A DNA stretch of 64,000 nucleotides from contig NZ_CP107841.1 of the NCBI RefSeq assembly GCF_036346855.1, positions 9,676,001 through 9,740,000 of the forward strand, given 5' to 3'. The notes below the pieces were generated by a model. The model was not told the DNA's origin, made no database searches, and was given only the letters and a program-made list of their open reading frames with translations. Positions 52,805 to 63,448 of this stretch are shown piece by piece. Every line of letters starts with the position of its first letter. Positions within the stretch are counted from its first letter, which is position 1. Both the position numbers and the translations under genes were made by a program. Origin of the DNA: Streptomyces europaeiscabiei. GTDB lineage: Bacteria; Actinomycetota; Actinomycetes; Streptomycetales; Streptomycetaceae.

Positions 52805-53804
52805 ATGCCTGTGCGTGCTGACGACCTGCCTGGAACTGCTGCGCCCGCCGATCCGTCGCCACCGCCCGGACAGGTGATCATCGGACGCTTCGACCAGCTG
52901 CCGCCCTACGCCGTGCACCGGCCGCGCGGCGCGGACAGCTGGCTGTTCACCTGGACCACGGGCGGCGGGGGACTGCTGCGGCAGGGCGCGGCCGGGACGT
53001 CGGCGGCGCCGGGCGACCTGGTGGTCCTCGGCCCCGGAGTGCCGCAGCACTACACGGTCCGGCCCGGCGCCGGGCGCTGGGCGTTCTGGTGGGTGCACTG
53101 CCAGCCACGGGCCTCCTGGACGGCCTGGCTGCGCCCTTACGAGGCCGGAGACCTGCTGTACGCCGTGCCGTCGGCCCCCGGCGGCATCCGCGAACGCGTC
53201 GACGCGGCCTTCCGGCGGATGCTCGCCGACGCCCGCTGGACCGGCGAGGGCACCCCGCCGGCCCCCGATGCCTCCTCGCCGGGCGGTGAGCACACAGGGT
53301 CGGCGTCCGGCGCCGCCACGCCGGGCGGGGGCGGTACACCGCCGACACCCAGGGCTGCCCCTCTCGGCGGTGAGGTCGCCGTGGCGCACGGCACGGCGGC
53401 CCGCGAACTCGCCCTGTGCTCCTTGGAGGAGGTCGTGCTGCTCACCGCCGCCCGGTCCGAGCCGCGCGAGTCGGGGGTGGACCCGAGGATCCGCCGGGCC
53501 GAGGACCTGATCGCCGCCGACCCCGGAGCCCCGCACACCGTCCGCTCCCTCGCCCAGCGTCTCCCTCTCCCCGTCCCGGTTCGCGCACCTCTTCACGGAG
53601 CAACTCGGCCACTCCCCGATGCGTGCCCTCCGCCACGCCCGCCTCCACCACGCCGCCCGGCTCCTGGAGGCCACCGAACTGCCCGTGGAGCGCGTGGCAG
53701 CCGCCTCCGGGTTCGGCAGCCCGTTCCACTTCAGCCGGGTGTTCCGGCAGCGCTACGGGGTGCCGCCGGGGGAGTACCGGCAGGGGTTGCGCGACGGCCG
53801 CTGA
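52805..53804 (+). pseudogene. AraC-family regulator, frameshifted
   Basis: The N-terminal part (52805 to about 53558) encodes a cupin-like sensor domain (PRGADSWLFTWTTGGGG, APGDLVVLGPGVPQHYTVRPGAGRWAFWWVHC) and the start of the first HTH (IRRAEDLIAADPGAPHTVRSLAQR). The frame then degenerates into Pro/Arg sequence. The expected continuation, VSLSPSRFAHLFTEQLGHSPMRALRHARLHHAARLL to GFGSPFHFSRVFRQRYGVPPGEYR, is intact in the next frame from about 53560 to the stop at 53804. One extra base or two missing bases around 53558-53562 explain it. Either the gene is inactive or this is a sequencing error. ATG 52805 abuts the GGGAGG site, so GTG 52811 may be used. Confidence 0.85.
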
Positions 53805-53844
53805 CGGTCACCTCCCCCGGGAACCCCTTGGCAGGGTGGTCGGC

Positions 53845-55104
53845 TCAGCCCCCGAAGGCGAGCAGCGACAGCCACAGCGCCACCACCGAGGAGAGCAGCG
53901 CGGCCGGGACGGTGAGCAGGCCGAGGCGGGTGAACTCGCCCAGGTCCACGTCGTGCTCGTGCTGGTGGACGATGCGGCGCCAGAGCAGTGTGGCCAGGGA
54001 ACCGGCGTAGGTGAGGTTCGGGCCGATGTTGACGCCGAGGAGCACGGCGATGACGGCGCCCGTGCCGAGCGGGGCGGCCAGCGGGACCAGGACCAGGACC
54101 GCGGGCAGGTTGTTGATGACGTTGGAGAGAAGGGCGGCCAGGGCGGCGACACCGAGGAGGGCGAGCAGGCCCGTGCCGGACGGCATCACGCGGCCCAGCG
54201 CTTCGGCGAGGCCGTTGTCGACCACCGCGCGCACCACGATGCCCAGTGCCAGCACGAACGCGAGGAACGGCAGGGAGACGGAGTGGAAGAGCGCGACCGG
54301 GCCGGTGGTGCGCCTCAGGAGCGCGCGGACCGACAGGACCAGGGCCCCGGCCAGCGCCGCCCACACGGGCTCGACACCGAGCGCGGACGTCACCACGAAC
54401 CCGGCGAGCGTGCACAGGACCGTGACCAGCGCGAACATCGGCAGCTCGGGCGCCTCGACCGACTCTTCGGCGGGTGGCGTCCAGGCGTCCAGGTCGGAGG
54501 CGAAGAAGCGGCGGAACACCACGTACTCGGCGGCGACGGCCACCGCCCACGGCGCCGCCATCAGCAGCGCGAACCGCGTGAAGGTCAGCCCGCTCGCGGT
54601 GAACGCCAGCAGGTTGGTGAGGTTGGACACGGGCAGCAGCAGCGAGGCCGTGTTCGACAGATGCGCGGTGGCGTACACATGCGGCTTGGGGCGGGCGCCC
54701 AGCCGGGCCACGGTCGCGAACACCACCGGTGTGAGCAGTACGACCGTCGCGTCCAGGCTGAGCACCGCCGTGATGCCGGAGGCCAGCGCGAACGTCGAGC
54801 CCAGCAGCCGCCGGGGCCGCCCCGCCGAGGCGCGCGCCATCCACGCCCCACAGGCCTGGAAGAGCCCCTCGTCGTCGCAGAGCTTGGCCAGCACGAGCAC
54901 GGCGGCCAGGAAGCCGAGTACGGGGCCCAGCAGTTCGGCCTCGGCGCGGGCGTGGTCGAGGGAGACGGCACCGGCGGCGACCGCGATCCCGGCGGCCGGG
55001 ACCGCGACCACCGCCTCCGGCAGTCCGAACGGGCGGGCGACCGCGCAGCCGAGGACGACGACGAGCAGGACGACGGACAGGATTTCGGCGAGGGCGGTGT
55101 TCAC
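53845..55104 (-). CDS. SLC13/ArsB-superfamily anion or cation permease
   Basis: The 419-residue membrane protein has ten to twelve hydrophobic segments. It shows two internally related halves of the ion-transporter superfamily: VLVLAKLCDDEGLFQACGAWMA with LDATVVLLTPVVFATVARLG and HLSNTASLLLPVSNLTNLLAF, then ALLSNVINNLPAVLVLVPLA with GVNIGPNLTYAGSLATLLW. The Asn/Pro-rich re-entrant motifs are those of ArsB/NhaD/P-type permeases. Arsenite export is possible, but no ars genes are near, so the substrate is open. Confidence 0.85.
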   Translation of the reverse strand: MNTALAEILSVVLLVVVLGCAVARPFGLPEAVVAVPAAGIAVAAGAVSLDHARAEAELLGPVLGFLAAVLVLAKLCDDEGLFQACGAWMARASAGRPRRLLGSTFALASGITAVLSLDATVVLLTPVVFATVARLGARPKPHVYATAHLSNTASLLLPVSNLTNLLAFTASGLTFTRFALLMAAPWAVAVAAEYVVFRRFFASDLDAWTPPAEESVEAPELPMFALVTVLCTLAGFVVTSALGVEPVWAALAGALVLSVRALLRRTTGPVALFHSVSLPFLAFVLALGIVVRAVVDNGLAEALGRVMPSGTGLLALLGVAALAALLSNVINNLPAVLVLVPLAAPLGTGAVIAVLLGVNIGPNLTYAGSLATLLWRRIVHQHEHDVDLGEFTRLGLLTVPAALLSSVVALWLSLLAFGG

Positions 55105-55206
55105 GGAAGAGCTTTCGGGCAGTTCGGCGGCGCGGAGACCGGTGAACCCTACAGCTGCCCGGCAACGCCCGACGAACGCCTGTGCGGCCCTGTGGTGAGG
55201 CCTTCC

Positions 55207-57636
55207 TCACTCCTCCGACAACGTCAGCTCGGCCCAGATCGTCTTGCCGTCCTCGGTGTGCCGGCTGCCCCACCGCTGGGTCAGCTGGGCCACCAGCAGC
55301 AGGCCGCGCCCGCCCTCGTCGAAGGTCTTGGCCCGACGCAGGTGCGGGGCGGTGCCGCTGCCGTCGGACACCTCGCAGATCAGGGTGGTGTCGTCGTGGA
55401 TCAGGCGCAGCTGGATCGGCGGGGCGCCGTGCCGGATGGCGTTGGTGACCAGCTCGCTCACCACCAGCTCCGCGGTGAACGCCGACTCACTGATGCCCCA
55501 GAGCGCCATCTGCGTCAGCACGTACTGGCGGGTGCGGGCGACGAACGCGGGGTCGGCCGGTATCGACCAGGTCGCGACCTGTGCGGCCTGCAGCCCGCGC
55601 GTACGGGCGAGCAGCAGGGCCACGTCGTCGGGGGCGCCGTTCGCGGGCAGCAGGGACTGGACGACGTCCTCGCAGATGTCGTCCAGTGAGCCCTTGCGGC
55701 CGGACAGCGCCTCGGCCAGCAGCTCCTGCCCGGCGTCGATGTCCCGGTCCCGGGTCTCGATCAGACCGTCGGTGTAGAGGGCGATGACGGTGCCCTCGGG
55801 CAGTTCGAGTTCGGCGGACTCGAAGGGCAGTCCGCCGAGGCCCAGGGGCTGTCCCGACGGCACGTGCACCTCCATGGGCTGTCCGTCCGGGTCCAGTACG
55901 ACCGGTGGCGGATGCCCGGCACGGGCGAAGGTGCAGCGGCGGGTCACCGGGTCGTAGACGGCGTACAGGCAGGTGGCCCCCACCTCGCCGGTCACGCCGT
56001 CGCTGCCGGCCTCCGCGGACAGCCGTACGACGAGGTCGTCGAGGTGGGTGAGCAGCTCGTCGGGGGCGAGGTCGACGTCGGCGAGGGTGCGGACGGCGGT
56101 CCGCAGGCGGCCCATGGTGGCGGAGGCCTGGATGCCGTGGCCCACGACGTCGCCGACGACCATGGCGACCCGCATCCCGGAGAGCGGGATGACGTCGAAC
56201 CAGTCGCCGCCGACCCCGGCCTGCGCCGCCGGAAGGTACCGGGAGGCGGCCTCCAGGGCGGGCATGCGGGGGAGGGTCTGGGGGAGCAGGCTGCGCTGCA
56301 GGGCGAGGGCGGTCTCGCGTTCGCGGGAGTAGCGGCGGGCGTTGTCGATGCAGACGGCGGCGCGGGCCGTGACCTCCTCGGCCAGCAGCTCGTCGTCGGC
56401 GGTGTACGGGTCGAGTCGCTTGAAGCGGGTCAGGACGGCCACCCCGAGGGTCGTGCCACGGGCCCGGATCGGCACCGACATGGTGGTGTGGACGCCCAGC
56501 TCCTTGACCCGTGCGCCGCGTATCGGGTCCCAGGCGAGCCAGTCCGACAGCGTGTTCGCCGGGTCGGTCGCCACGATCGTGTGTCCGACCGACAGGGAGG
56601 CCGCCTGCGGGGAGGTGGCCGGGTAGACGTCCGTGCGGCCCACCTCGACCACCGCCTCGGGGCAGCCGGGGGTGACCGACTGATGGGCGGTGCGGCGCAG
56701 GGTGAACGGAGGGGAGAGCGGGCCCTCGTGCGGTTCGTCGCCGTGGTCGATCGACTGCATCAGGTCGACGCTGACGAAGTCGGCGAGGACCGGGACGCAC
56801 ACGTCGGCCAGCTCCTGGGCGGTGCGCTGGACGTCGAGCGTGGTCCCGATGCGGATGCTCGCCTCGTTCACCAGTTGCAGCCGCTGCCGGGCGAGGTACT
56901 GCTCGGTGATGTCGTGGCCGGTGACACACACCCCGATCGGCGCCCCGGAGTCGTCGGTCAGCGGGGCGATCGCCGCCGACCAGGCGTGGGCCCGGTTCTC
57001 GTCGGCGGCCCGCAGGAAGGTCTGCACGTCCTTGCGGCGGCCATGGGCGAGCACCTCGCGCAGATGCTGCTCCAGCTTCTCGCCCTGGCGGCCGCCCACG
57101 ACCTCGGACATGTGGAGCCCCCGGAGGTTCTCCTCCGGCATCCCCACGGCTTCGGCCATCACGTCGTTGATACCGCGCAGTCTCAGCCGGTCGTCGAAGA
57201 CCGCCATGGCGCACGGCGACTGGACCATGACCGCCGCCGCCAGCGGATCCTCCCGCCCCAGCGGACCGGGATCGTCCAACGGACACAGAACCAGCCAGCC
57301 GCCGCTGCCGTCGCCGTCCTTCGGGTTTCGGCGGTGGGCGAGCAGCCACGCGGTCACCGTCCGGCCGTCGTGGTGACGCAGCGCGAGCGTGCCGCTCCAG
57401 TTGAGGCTGCCCTGCGGGGGCGGCAGGAGAGAGCCCCCCGGGGCCAGCAGCTCCTCGGCGGGGCGTCCCACGACCTCGGCCGCGGGCCAGCCCAGCAGGC
57501 GTCTCGCGCCTTCGTTCCACTCGACGACCGTGCCGTCGCCGTCCATGGCCGCCCGCGCCGTGGCGGCACCGTCCAGGGCATACGCAGGTGTGTCACCGTG
57601 CGTTACCTTGCGGCTCCTCATCGTCGCGAGTTCCAT
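55207..57636 (-). CDS. PAS-PAS-GAF-SpoIIE protein phosphatase with C-terminal ATPase domain
   Basis: The 809-residue soluble protein has two PAS domains (about 20-120 and 140-260, with GVCVTGHDITEQYLARQRL at the end). A GAF domain covers about 265-440, a PP2C/SpoIIE phosphatase domain about 455-660 (GVGGDWFDVIPLSGMRVAMVVGDVVGHGIQASATMGRLR; ALYTDGLIETRDRDID; PDDVALLLAR), and an RsbW-like ATPase domain 690-805 (VVSELVTNAIRHG). It can both dephosphorylate STAS antagonists and bind sigma factors. The start is uncertain, since neither ATG 57636 nor 57621 has a clear ribosome site; a much longer open frame to 57882 is rejected. Confidence 0.88.
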   Translation of the reverse strand: MELATMRSRKVTHGDTPAYALDGAATARAAMDGDGTVVEWNEGARRLLGWPAAEVVGRPAEELLAPGGSLLPPPQGSLNWSGTLALRHHDGRTVTAWLLAHRRNPKDGDGSGGWLVLCPLDDPGPLGREDPLAAAVMVQSPCAMAVFDDRLRLRGINDVMAEAVGMPEENLRGLHMSEVVGGRQGEKLEQHLREVLAHGRRKDVQTFLRAADENRAHAWSAAIAPLTDDSGAPIGVCVTGHDITEQYLARQRLQLVNEASIRIGTTLDVQRTAQELADVCVPVLADFVSVDLMQSIDHGDEPHEGPLSPPFTLRRTAHQSVTPGCPEAVVEVGRTDVYPATSPQAASLSVGHTIVATDPANTLSDWLAWDPIRGARVKELGVHTTMSVPIRARGTTLGVAVLTRFKRLDPYTADDELLAEEVTARAAVCIDNARRYSRERETALALQRSLLPQTLPRMPALEAASRYLPAAQAGVGGDWFDVIPLSGMRVAMVVGDVVGHGIQASATMGRLRTAVRTLADVDLAPDELLTHLDDLVVRLSAEAGSDGVTGEVGATCLYAVYDPVTRRCTFARAGHPPPVVLDPDGQPMEVHVPSGQPLGLGGLPFESAELELPEGTVIALYTDGLIETRDRDIDAGQELLAEALSGRKGSLDDICEDVVQSLLPANGAPDDVALLLARTRGLQAAQVATWSIPADPAFVARTRQYVLTQMALWGISESAFTAELVVSELVTNAIRHGAPPIQLRLIHDDTTLICEVSDGSGTAPHLRRAKTFDEGGRGLLLVAQLTQRWGSRHTEDGKTIWAELTLSEE

Positions 57637-57884
57637 TTCGCCGGACCGAACGGGCTTACGGGTGAAAACCAGCCTATGCGTTCCGCCGGGAAAGCGGACC
57701 GGAAACCGCACCCCCGCGGATTTTGTCGCACCGGTGTTCGCCGAGTGATGCGAGGGGCTCTTGACGTCCCTGGGGTGCGTCGTCAGATTCTGTTTGGTCG
57801 CGCTCACTTGTGATTGCTTGTGGGGCCTTGTGCTTCGCGGGCTCCCCGGAACGTCCACCCGCACGTTCGACGAAGGGAACACCC

Positions 57885-60800
57885 ATGACCGTCACACGCA
57901 GATCCTTACTCGTCGCGGGCACCTCCGCCCCGGTGGTGGGAGCGCTGGCGGGCACCGCGGCCGCCGCGCCCCGGGCGAGACCCTCGTCCGCCGGCCGGGC
58001 CGTCCCGCTCCGGGACGGCTGGCGCTTCGCCCTCGTCGACCCGGGCGGCATCACCGACCCGACCGGCGAGTTCGCCGACGCCGCGGAACCCGGCTTCGAC
58101 GACTCCGCCTGGCGTCAGGTCGCCGTCCCCCACGACTGGAGCATCGAGCTCGCCCCGACCACCCGGTACGGCACGACCAGCGGCACCGGCTTCTTCCCCG
58201 GCGGGCTCGGCTGGTACCGCAACACCTTCACGCTGCCACCCGCCCTCGCCGACAAGCGGATCTCCGTCGAGTTCGACGGTGTCTACATGGACTCCCAGGT
58301 CCATTGCAACGGCACCGAGGTCGGCCGTCACCCCTACGGCTACACCGGCTTCGCCTTCGACCTCACCGACCTGCTCCACACCGACGGCACCACCGAGAAC
58401 GTCATCGCGGTCAAGGTCCAGAACCGGCTGCCCAGCAGCCGCTGGTACTCCGGCAGCGGTATCTACCGCGAGGCCCGCCTGATCGTCACCGACCCGGTGC
58501 ACGTGGCCCGCTGGGGCACCTACGTCACCACACCGGACATCACCGAGGAGCGCGCCCTCGTCCGCGTACGCACCTCTGTCGTGAACGCCTCCGGCGCGGG
58601 CACGGACGTCGAGGTCGTCTCCCGCGTCGTCGACCCGCGTGGCCGCACGGTCGCCCGTACCTCCTCCACGGTAGCCGTCACCGGCACGGCGACCACGACC
58701 CACGAACTGACCGTCCGCGAGCCGAGGCTGTGGGACCTCGCGGACCCCCACCGCTACACCCTCAGGACCGAGCTGCGCGTCGGCGGCAGAGTCACCGACA
58801 CCCACCGCACACCCTTCGGCATCCGCACCTTCCGCTTCGACCCGGACGACGGCTTCCACCTCAACGGCGCCCACCACAAGATCAAGGGCGTCGACCTCCA
58901 CCACGACCTCGGCGCGCTGGGCGCCGCCGTCAGCGCCGACGCGATCCGCCGACAGATGACGATCATGAAGTCGATGGGCGTGAACGCCTTCCGGACCTCG
59001 CACAACCCGCCCTCGCCGGAGATGATCGAGGTCTGCGAGGAACTCGGCATCGTCATGATGGTCGAGGCCTTCGACTGCTGGAGGAGCCCCAAGACCCGCT
59101 ACGACTACGGCCGTTTCTTCGACGAGTGGGCCGACCGCGACGTCACCGAGATGGTGCTCGCGGCCCGCAATTCACCCGCCGTCCTCATGTGGTCGATCGG
59201 CAACGAGGTCTCCGAGTTCACCTCCACCTCCGGCCTCGCCATGGCGGACCGGCTGATCGCCGCCGTCAAGGCCTCCGACGACACCCGCCCGATCGTCATC
59301 GGCTCCCACCGCCACCGCAGCGTCCCCGCTCCCGGTACCCCGGGCGACCTGATCCTGGCCAAGCTCGACGGCCTGGGCCTCAACTACAACACCGCCAAGT
59401 CGGTGGACGCCCTGCACGCCCGCTACCCGAACCTGTTCCTCTTCGAGTCGGAGTCGTCCTCGGAGACCTCGACGAGAGGCGTCTACCAGGAGCCGGAGCA
59501 CCTCAACACCGGCGAGAACCACACCCCCGGCAAGCGGGGCGTCTCGTCCTACGACAACAACCTCGCCTCCTGGACCATGAGCGGCGAGTACGGCCACAAG
59601 AAGGACCGCGACCGGAAGTGGTTCGCCGGGCAGTTCCTCTGGTCGGGCATCGACTACATCGGCGAGCCCACGCCGTACGACGTCTTCCCGGTGAAGGCAT
59701 CCTTCTTCGGCGCGGTCGACACGGCCGGCTTCCCGAAGGACATGTACTACCTGTTCCAGAGCCAGTGGACCAGCCGGCCCATGGTCCATCTGCTGCCGAT
59801 GACCTGGAACCACGCGAAGGGCGACACCGTCGAGGTGTGGGCCTACTCCAACGTGGACACCGTCGAGCTGTTCCTGAACGGAAAGTCCCTGGGGACAAGG
59901 ACGTTCGACGAGAAGAGGACCGTCGACGGCCGCTCCTACCTGGAGACCACCGAGGCGACCGGTGACGACAAGACCTTCACCGGCGGCCCGTACCCCGGCA
60001 GCTACACCAGCCCCAACGGCAGCGCGGGCAAGCTCCACCTCACCTGGCAGGTGCCGTACGCGGCCGGCGAGCTGAAGGCCGTGGCGCGCCGGAACGGCAG
60101 GACCGTCGCCACGGACGTCCTGCGCACGGCCGGTGCCCCGCACGGCGTGCGCCTGACCGCCGACCGCAAGTCCCTCGCGGCGGACGGGCGTTCACTGGCC
60201 TTCGTGACCGCCGAGATCGTCGACGCCCGGGGCGTGGTGGTCCCCGACGCCGAGCACCTGATCTCCTTCGACGTACGGGGAGGCTCCCTCGCCGGGCTCG
60301 ACAACGGCCGCGAGGAGAGCGCCGAGCGCTACCAGGCCTCCACCCGGACCGCGTTCGGCGGCAAGGCGCTCGCGATCGTCCGGGCCGGGGTCGAGCCGGG
60401 CCCGGTCAGGGTGACGGCGCGGGCGGAGGGGCTGCGGACCGGGAAAGTGAGCGTCCGGGCCACCTGGGCGCGCGGCAGGGCGACGACCCCGGCAGCCGAG
60501 TTCGAGCCGGACCACCCGGACGTCCCGGACCACCCCCGTGCCGACGCCAGTTACTCCGGCCGCCCCGACACCCTGCCCGCCGCCATGCTCGACGGCGACC
60601 CCGCCACCGGCTGGTCCAACGAGTTCCTCAAGGCGGCCACCGCCCTGTTGCCCGCGTTCTCCGGGGCGCGGCCCGTGGACTGGGTGTCGGTGGACTGGGG
60701 GCGGCCCGGGACGGTCGACCGGGTCGAGGTCTCGTTCACCGTCGACGCGGGGCACACGTTGCCCGAGGCCGTCGCAGTCGAGGTGTGGGACGGCAGCCGG

Positions 60801-60974
60801 TACGTTCCCGCCGAGGGCGCGAAGGCCGACTGGGCCACCACCTCCGACGCCCCCACGGCGATCACGTTCGCCCCGCTGCGCGGCACCCGTGTCCGGCTCA
60901 CGCTGACGAGCCGCCATCCGGGTGAGGCGCGCGGCGCGGTGCGGATCAGCCGGCTGGACGTTCTCGCGGTCTGA
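57885..60974 (+). CDS. Secreted glycoside hydrolase family 2 protein (beta-galactosidase-like)
   Basis: The 1029-residue protein starts with a Tat signal (TVTRRSLLVAGTSAPVV). It has the GH2 order: sugar-binding jelly roll (about 45-215, with PHDWSIE and SGSGIYREARL), an immunoglobulin-like domain, and the TIM barrel (from about 320, KGVDLHHDLGALG, FRTSHNPPSPE). The acid/base is Glu441 in WSIGNEVSEF and the nucleophile Glu521 in FLFESESSSE. Further beta domains precede a discoidin (F5/8-type) module at about 895-1029 (DGDPATGWSNEF). It should act on plant polysaccharide side chains. A terminator follows, so GH9 is separate. Confidence 0.9.
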   Translation: MTVTRRSLLVAGTSAPVVGALAGTAAAAPRARPSSAGRAVPLRDGWRFALVDPGGITDPTGEFADAAEPGFDDSAWRQVAVPHDWSIELAPTTRYGTTSGTGFFPGGLGWYRNTFTLPPALADKRISVEFDGVYMDSQVHCNGTEVGRHPYGYTGFAFDLTDLLHTDGTTENVIAVKVQNRLPSSRWYSGSGIYREARLIVTDPVHVARWGTYVTTPDITEERALVRVRTSVVNASGAGTDVEVVSRVVDPRGRTVARTSSTVAVTGTATTTHELTVREPRLWDLADPHRYTLRTELRVGGRVTDTHRTPFGIRTFRFDPDDGFHLNGAHHKIKGVDLHHDLGALGAAVSADAIRRQMTIMKSMGVNAFRTSHNPPSPEMIEVCEELGIVMMVEAFDCWRSPKTRYDYGRFFDEWADRDVTEMVLAARNSPAVLMWSIGNEVSEFTSTSGLAMADRLIAAVKASDDTRPIVIGSHRHRSVPAPGTPGDLILAKLDGLGLNYNTAKSVDALHARYPNLFLFESESSSETSTRGVYQEPEHLNTGENHTPGKRGVSSYDNNLASWTMSGEYGHKKDRDRKWFAGQFLWSGIDYIGEPTPYDVFPVKASFFGAVDTAGFPKDMYYLFQSQWTSRPMVHLLPMTWNHAKGDTVEVWAYSNVDTVELFLNGKSLGTRTFDEKRTVDGRSYLETTEATGDDKTFTGGPYPGSYTSPNGSAGKLHLTWQVPYAAGELKAVARRNGRTVATDVLRTAGAPHGVRLTADRKSLAADGRSLAFVTAEIVDARGVVVPDAEHLISFDVRGGSLAGLDNGREESAERYQASTRTAFGGKALAIVRAGVEPGPVRVTARAEGLRTGKVSVRATWARGRATTPAAEFEPDHPDVPDHPRADASYSGRPDTLPAAMLDGDPATGWSNEFLKAATALLPAFSGARPVDWVSVDWGRPGTVDRVEVSFTVDAGHTLPEAVAVEVWDGSRYVPAEGAKADWATTSDAPTAITFAPLRGTRVRLTLTSRHPGEARGAVRISRLDVLAV

Positions 60975-60994
60975 CCGCGTCGGGAGAGCCGCTT

Positions 60995-61040
60995 CGGTCC
61001 GGACGGGAACGCAGGAGGGAAACGAGTCCCGTCCGGACCG
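60995..61040. terminator. Terminator after the GH2 gene
   Basis: Arms CGGTCCGGACGGGA and TCCCGTCCGGACCG enclose 18 bases and end exactly where the -35 box of the GH9 promoter begins. Confidence 0.8.
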
Positions 61041-61069
61041 TTGACGGGCTGTCATGTCTCTAACAGCAT
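61041..61069 (+). promoter_or_regulatory. Promoter of the GH9 gene
   Basis: TTGACG (61041-61046) and CAGCAT (61064-61069) are 17 bases apart. The -35 box is perfect for the Streptomyces consensus; the -10 box is weak. The CebR-like operator lies just downstream, near the expected transcription start. Confidence 0.55.
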
Positions 61070-61085
61070 GGCCAACGACCACATT

Positions 61086-61099
61086 TGGGAGCGCTCCCA
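61086..61099. promoter_or_regulatory. CebR-like operator (cellulose regulon)
   Basis: TGGGAGCGCTCCCA is a perfect 14-bp palindrome identical to the known CebR box that represses cellulase and cello-oligosaccharide uptake genes in Streptomyces until cellobiose or cellotriose is present. It lies 97 bases before the GH9 start codon. Confidence 0.92.
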
Positions 61100-61196
61100 C
61101 ATCCGTCCCTCCGTCGCGCGTGCCGTTCCGTACATGCGCCATCCGCCACCATCCGTCACCGCTGTGCGCCCCCACCTCCCCCGAGGAGCACCAGAC

Positions 61197-63440
61197 GTGA
61201 AACGACGCAGAACCACCCTGCTCGCCCTGACGGCCCTCCTTGCGGCGGCGCTCACCGCGCTGCCCACCGGCCCGGCCCAGGCCGAGGAGGTCGAACAGGT
61301 CAAGAACGGAGCCTTCGACTCCACCACCGCCCCCTGGTGGACGACCGGCAATGTCACCGCCGGCCTCACCGACGGCCGCCTCTGCGCCGACATCCCCGGC
61401 GGCACCGCCAACCGCTGGGACGCCGCCGTCGGCCAGAACGACATCACCCTCGTCAAGGGCGAGTCGTACCGGTTCGGTTTCTCCGCGTCCGGCACGCCCC
61501 AGGGCAACGTCCTGCGGGCGATCGTCGGCCTGTCGGTGGCACCGTACGACACGTACTTCGAGGTGAGCCCGCAGCTGAACGTCTCGGGCGACTCCTACTC
61601 GTACACCTTCACCTCGCCCGTCGACACCGCGCAGGGCCAGGTCGGCTTCCAAGTGGGCGGCAACGCCGCCCCGTTCACCTTCTGCATGGACGACGTGTCG
61701 TTGCTCGGCGGGGTGCCGCCGGAGGTGTACGAGCCCGACACCGGGCCCCGCGTGCGCGTCAACCAGGTCGCCTATCTGCCCGCCGGGCCCAAGAACGCCA
61801 CCCTGGTCACCGACGCCACGGCCAAGCTGCCCTGGAAGCTGAAGAACGCGTCGGGTGCCGTGGTCGCCCACGGGCGGAGCGTCCCGCGCGGGCTCGACGC
61901 CTCCTCGGGGCAGCACGTCCACTCGATCGACTTCGGCGCCTACCGCAAGCGCGGCACCGGCTTCACGCTGGTCGTCGACGGCGAGACCAGCCGGCCCTTC
62001 GACATCGACCCGAGCGCCTACGAACGCCTCCGGCTCGACTCGCTGAAGTACTACTACACCCAGCGCAGCGGCACCCCGATCAGCGACGAACTGCGCCCCG
62101 GCTACGGCCGCGCCGCCGGTCACCTGGACGTGGCGCCCAACCGGGGCGACCGTGACGTGCCCTGCCAGCCCGGAGTGTGCGACTACACGCTCGACGTCAC
62201 CGGCGGCTGGTACGACGCCGGCGACCACGGCAAGTACGTCGTCAACGGCGGCATCTCCACCTGGGAGGTGCTGAGCACGTACGAGCGCTCCCTGTACGCC
62301 CGCACCGGGGAGTCCGAGGAGCTCGGCGACGGGTCGCTGAACATCCCGGAGAGCGGCAACAAGGTCCCGGACCTGCTGGACGAAGCCCGCTGGCAGCTGG
62401 ACTTCATGCTCAAGATGCAGGTGCCGAAGGGGCAGCCGCTCGCCGGCATGGCCCACCACAAGATCCACGACGAGCAGTGGACCGGCCTGCCCCTGATGCC
62501 CGCCGCCGACCCGCAGAAGCGCGAACTGCACCCGCCGAGCACCGCGGCCACCCTGAACCTGGCCGCCACCGCCGCACAGGCTGCCCGCCTCTACCGCCCC
62601 TACGACCGCGCCTTCGCCGCGAAGGCGCTCGCCGCGGCCCGCACGGCCTGGGCCGCTGCCCGGGAACACCCGACGGTCTATGCCTCCGAGAGCGACGGCA
62701 TCGGCGGTGGCACCTATTCCGACAACAACGTCACCGACGAGTTCTACTGGGCGGCCGCCCAGCTGTACCTGACCACCGGTGAGAAGGCGTTCAAGGAGTA
62801 CGTCCTTGCCTCGCCCGTGCACACCGCCGACATCTTCGGTCCCATCGGCTTCGACTGGGCCCGCACGGCCGCCGCGGGCCGCCTCGACCTGGCGACCGTG
62901 CCTAACAAGCTGCCCGGCCGTGACAAGGTCCGCCGCTCCGTGATCAAGGGCGCCGACCGGTACCTGGCCACGCTCAAGGCGCACCCGTACGGCATGCCGT
63001 ACGCGCCCGACGGCAACCTCTACGACTGGGGGTCCAACCACCAGATCCTCAACAACGCGGTCGTCGTCGCCACGGCGTACGACATCAGCGGCGCGGCCGA
63101 GTACCGCGAGGGCGCGCTGCAGAGCATGGACTACCTCTTCGGCCGCAACGCCCTCAACATCTCCTACGTCACCGGCTACGGCGAGGTCGACGCCCGCAAC
63201 CAGCACAGCCGCTGGTACGCCCACCAACTCGACCCGGACCAGCCCAACCCACCGGCCGGCACCCTCGCGGGCGGCCCGAACTCGGGTATCCAGGACCCCT
63301 ACGCGCAGAGCAAACTGCAGGGCTGCGTCGGTCAGTTCTGCTACATCGACGACATCCAGTCCTGGTCGACCAACGAACACACGATCAACTGGAACGCGGC
63401 ACTGGCCCGCATGGCGTCGTTCGTCGCGGACCAGATCTGA
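61197..63440 (+). CDS. Secreted GH9 endoglucanase with CBM4/9 domain
   Basis: The 747-residue enzyme has a Sec signal ([20 protein letters not shown], cleaved after AQA). A CBM4/9-type carbohydrate-binding module covers about residues 32-175 and an Ig-like CelD_N module about 185-270 ([21 protein letters not shown]). The GH9 (alpha/alpha)6 barrel has Asp340 and Asp343 in [12 protein letters not shown] and the proton donor Glu727 in [11 protein letters not shown]. It hydrolyses beta-1,4-glucans such as cellulose by inversion. The GTG start has GAGGAG nine bases upstream. The CebR-like operator predicts induction by cello-oligosaccharides. Confidence 0.94.
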   Translation: MKRRRTTLLALTALLAAALTALPTGPAQAEEVEQVKNGAFDSTTAPWWTTGNVTAGLTDGRLCADIPGGTANRWDAAVGQNDITLVKGESYRFGFSASGTPQGNVLRAIVGLSVAPYDTYFEVSPQLNVSGDSYSYTFTSPVDTAQGQVGFQVGGNAAPFTFCMDDVSLLGGVPPEVYEPDTGPRVRVNQVAYLPAGPKNATLVTDATAKLPWKLKNASGAVVAHGRSVPRGLDASSGQHVHSIDFGAYRKRGTGFTLVVDGETSRPFDIDPSAYERLRLDSLKYYYTQRSGTPISDELRPGYGRAAGHLDVAPNRGDRDVPCQPGVCDYTLDVTGGWYDAGDHGKYVVNGGISTWEVLSTYERSLYARTGESEELGDGSLNIPESGNKVPDLLDEARWQLDFMLKMQVPKGQPLAGMAHHKIHDEQWTGLPLMPAADPQKRELHPPSTAATLNLAATAAQAARLYRPYDRAFAAKALAAARTAWAAAREHPTVYASESDGIGGGTYSDNNVTDEFYWAAAQLYLTTGEKAFKEYVLASPVHTADIFGPIGFDWARTAAAGRLDLATVPNKLPGRDKVRRSVIKGADRYLATLKAHPYGMPYAPDGNLYDWGSNHQILNNAVVVATAYDISGAAEYREGALQSMDYLFGRNALNISYVTGYGEVDARNQHSRWYAHQLDPDQPNPPAGTLAGGPNSGIQDPYAQSKLQGCVGQFCYIDDIQSWSTNEHTINWNAALARMASFVADQI

Positions 63441-63448
63441 ATCCTCCG

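Noticed and set aside
60192..63380. A 1062-codon open frame on the minus strand
   Set aside because: It covers the GH9 and the end of the GH2 gene in antisense; the product is Val/Gly/Asp-rich without domains.
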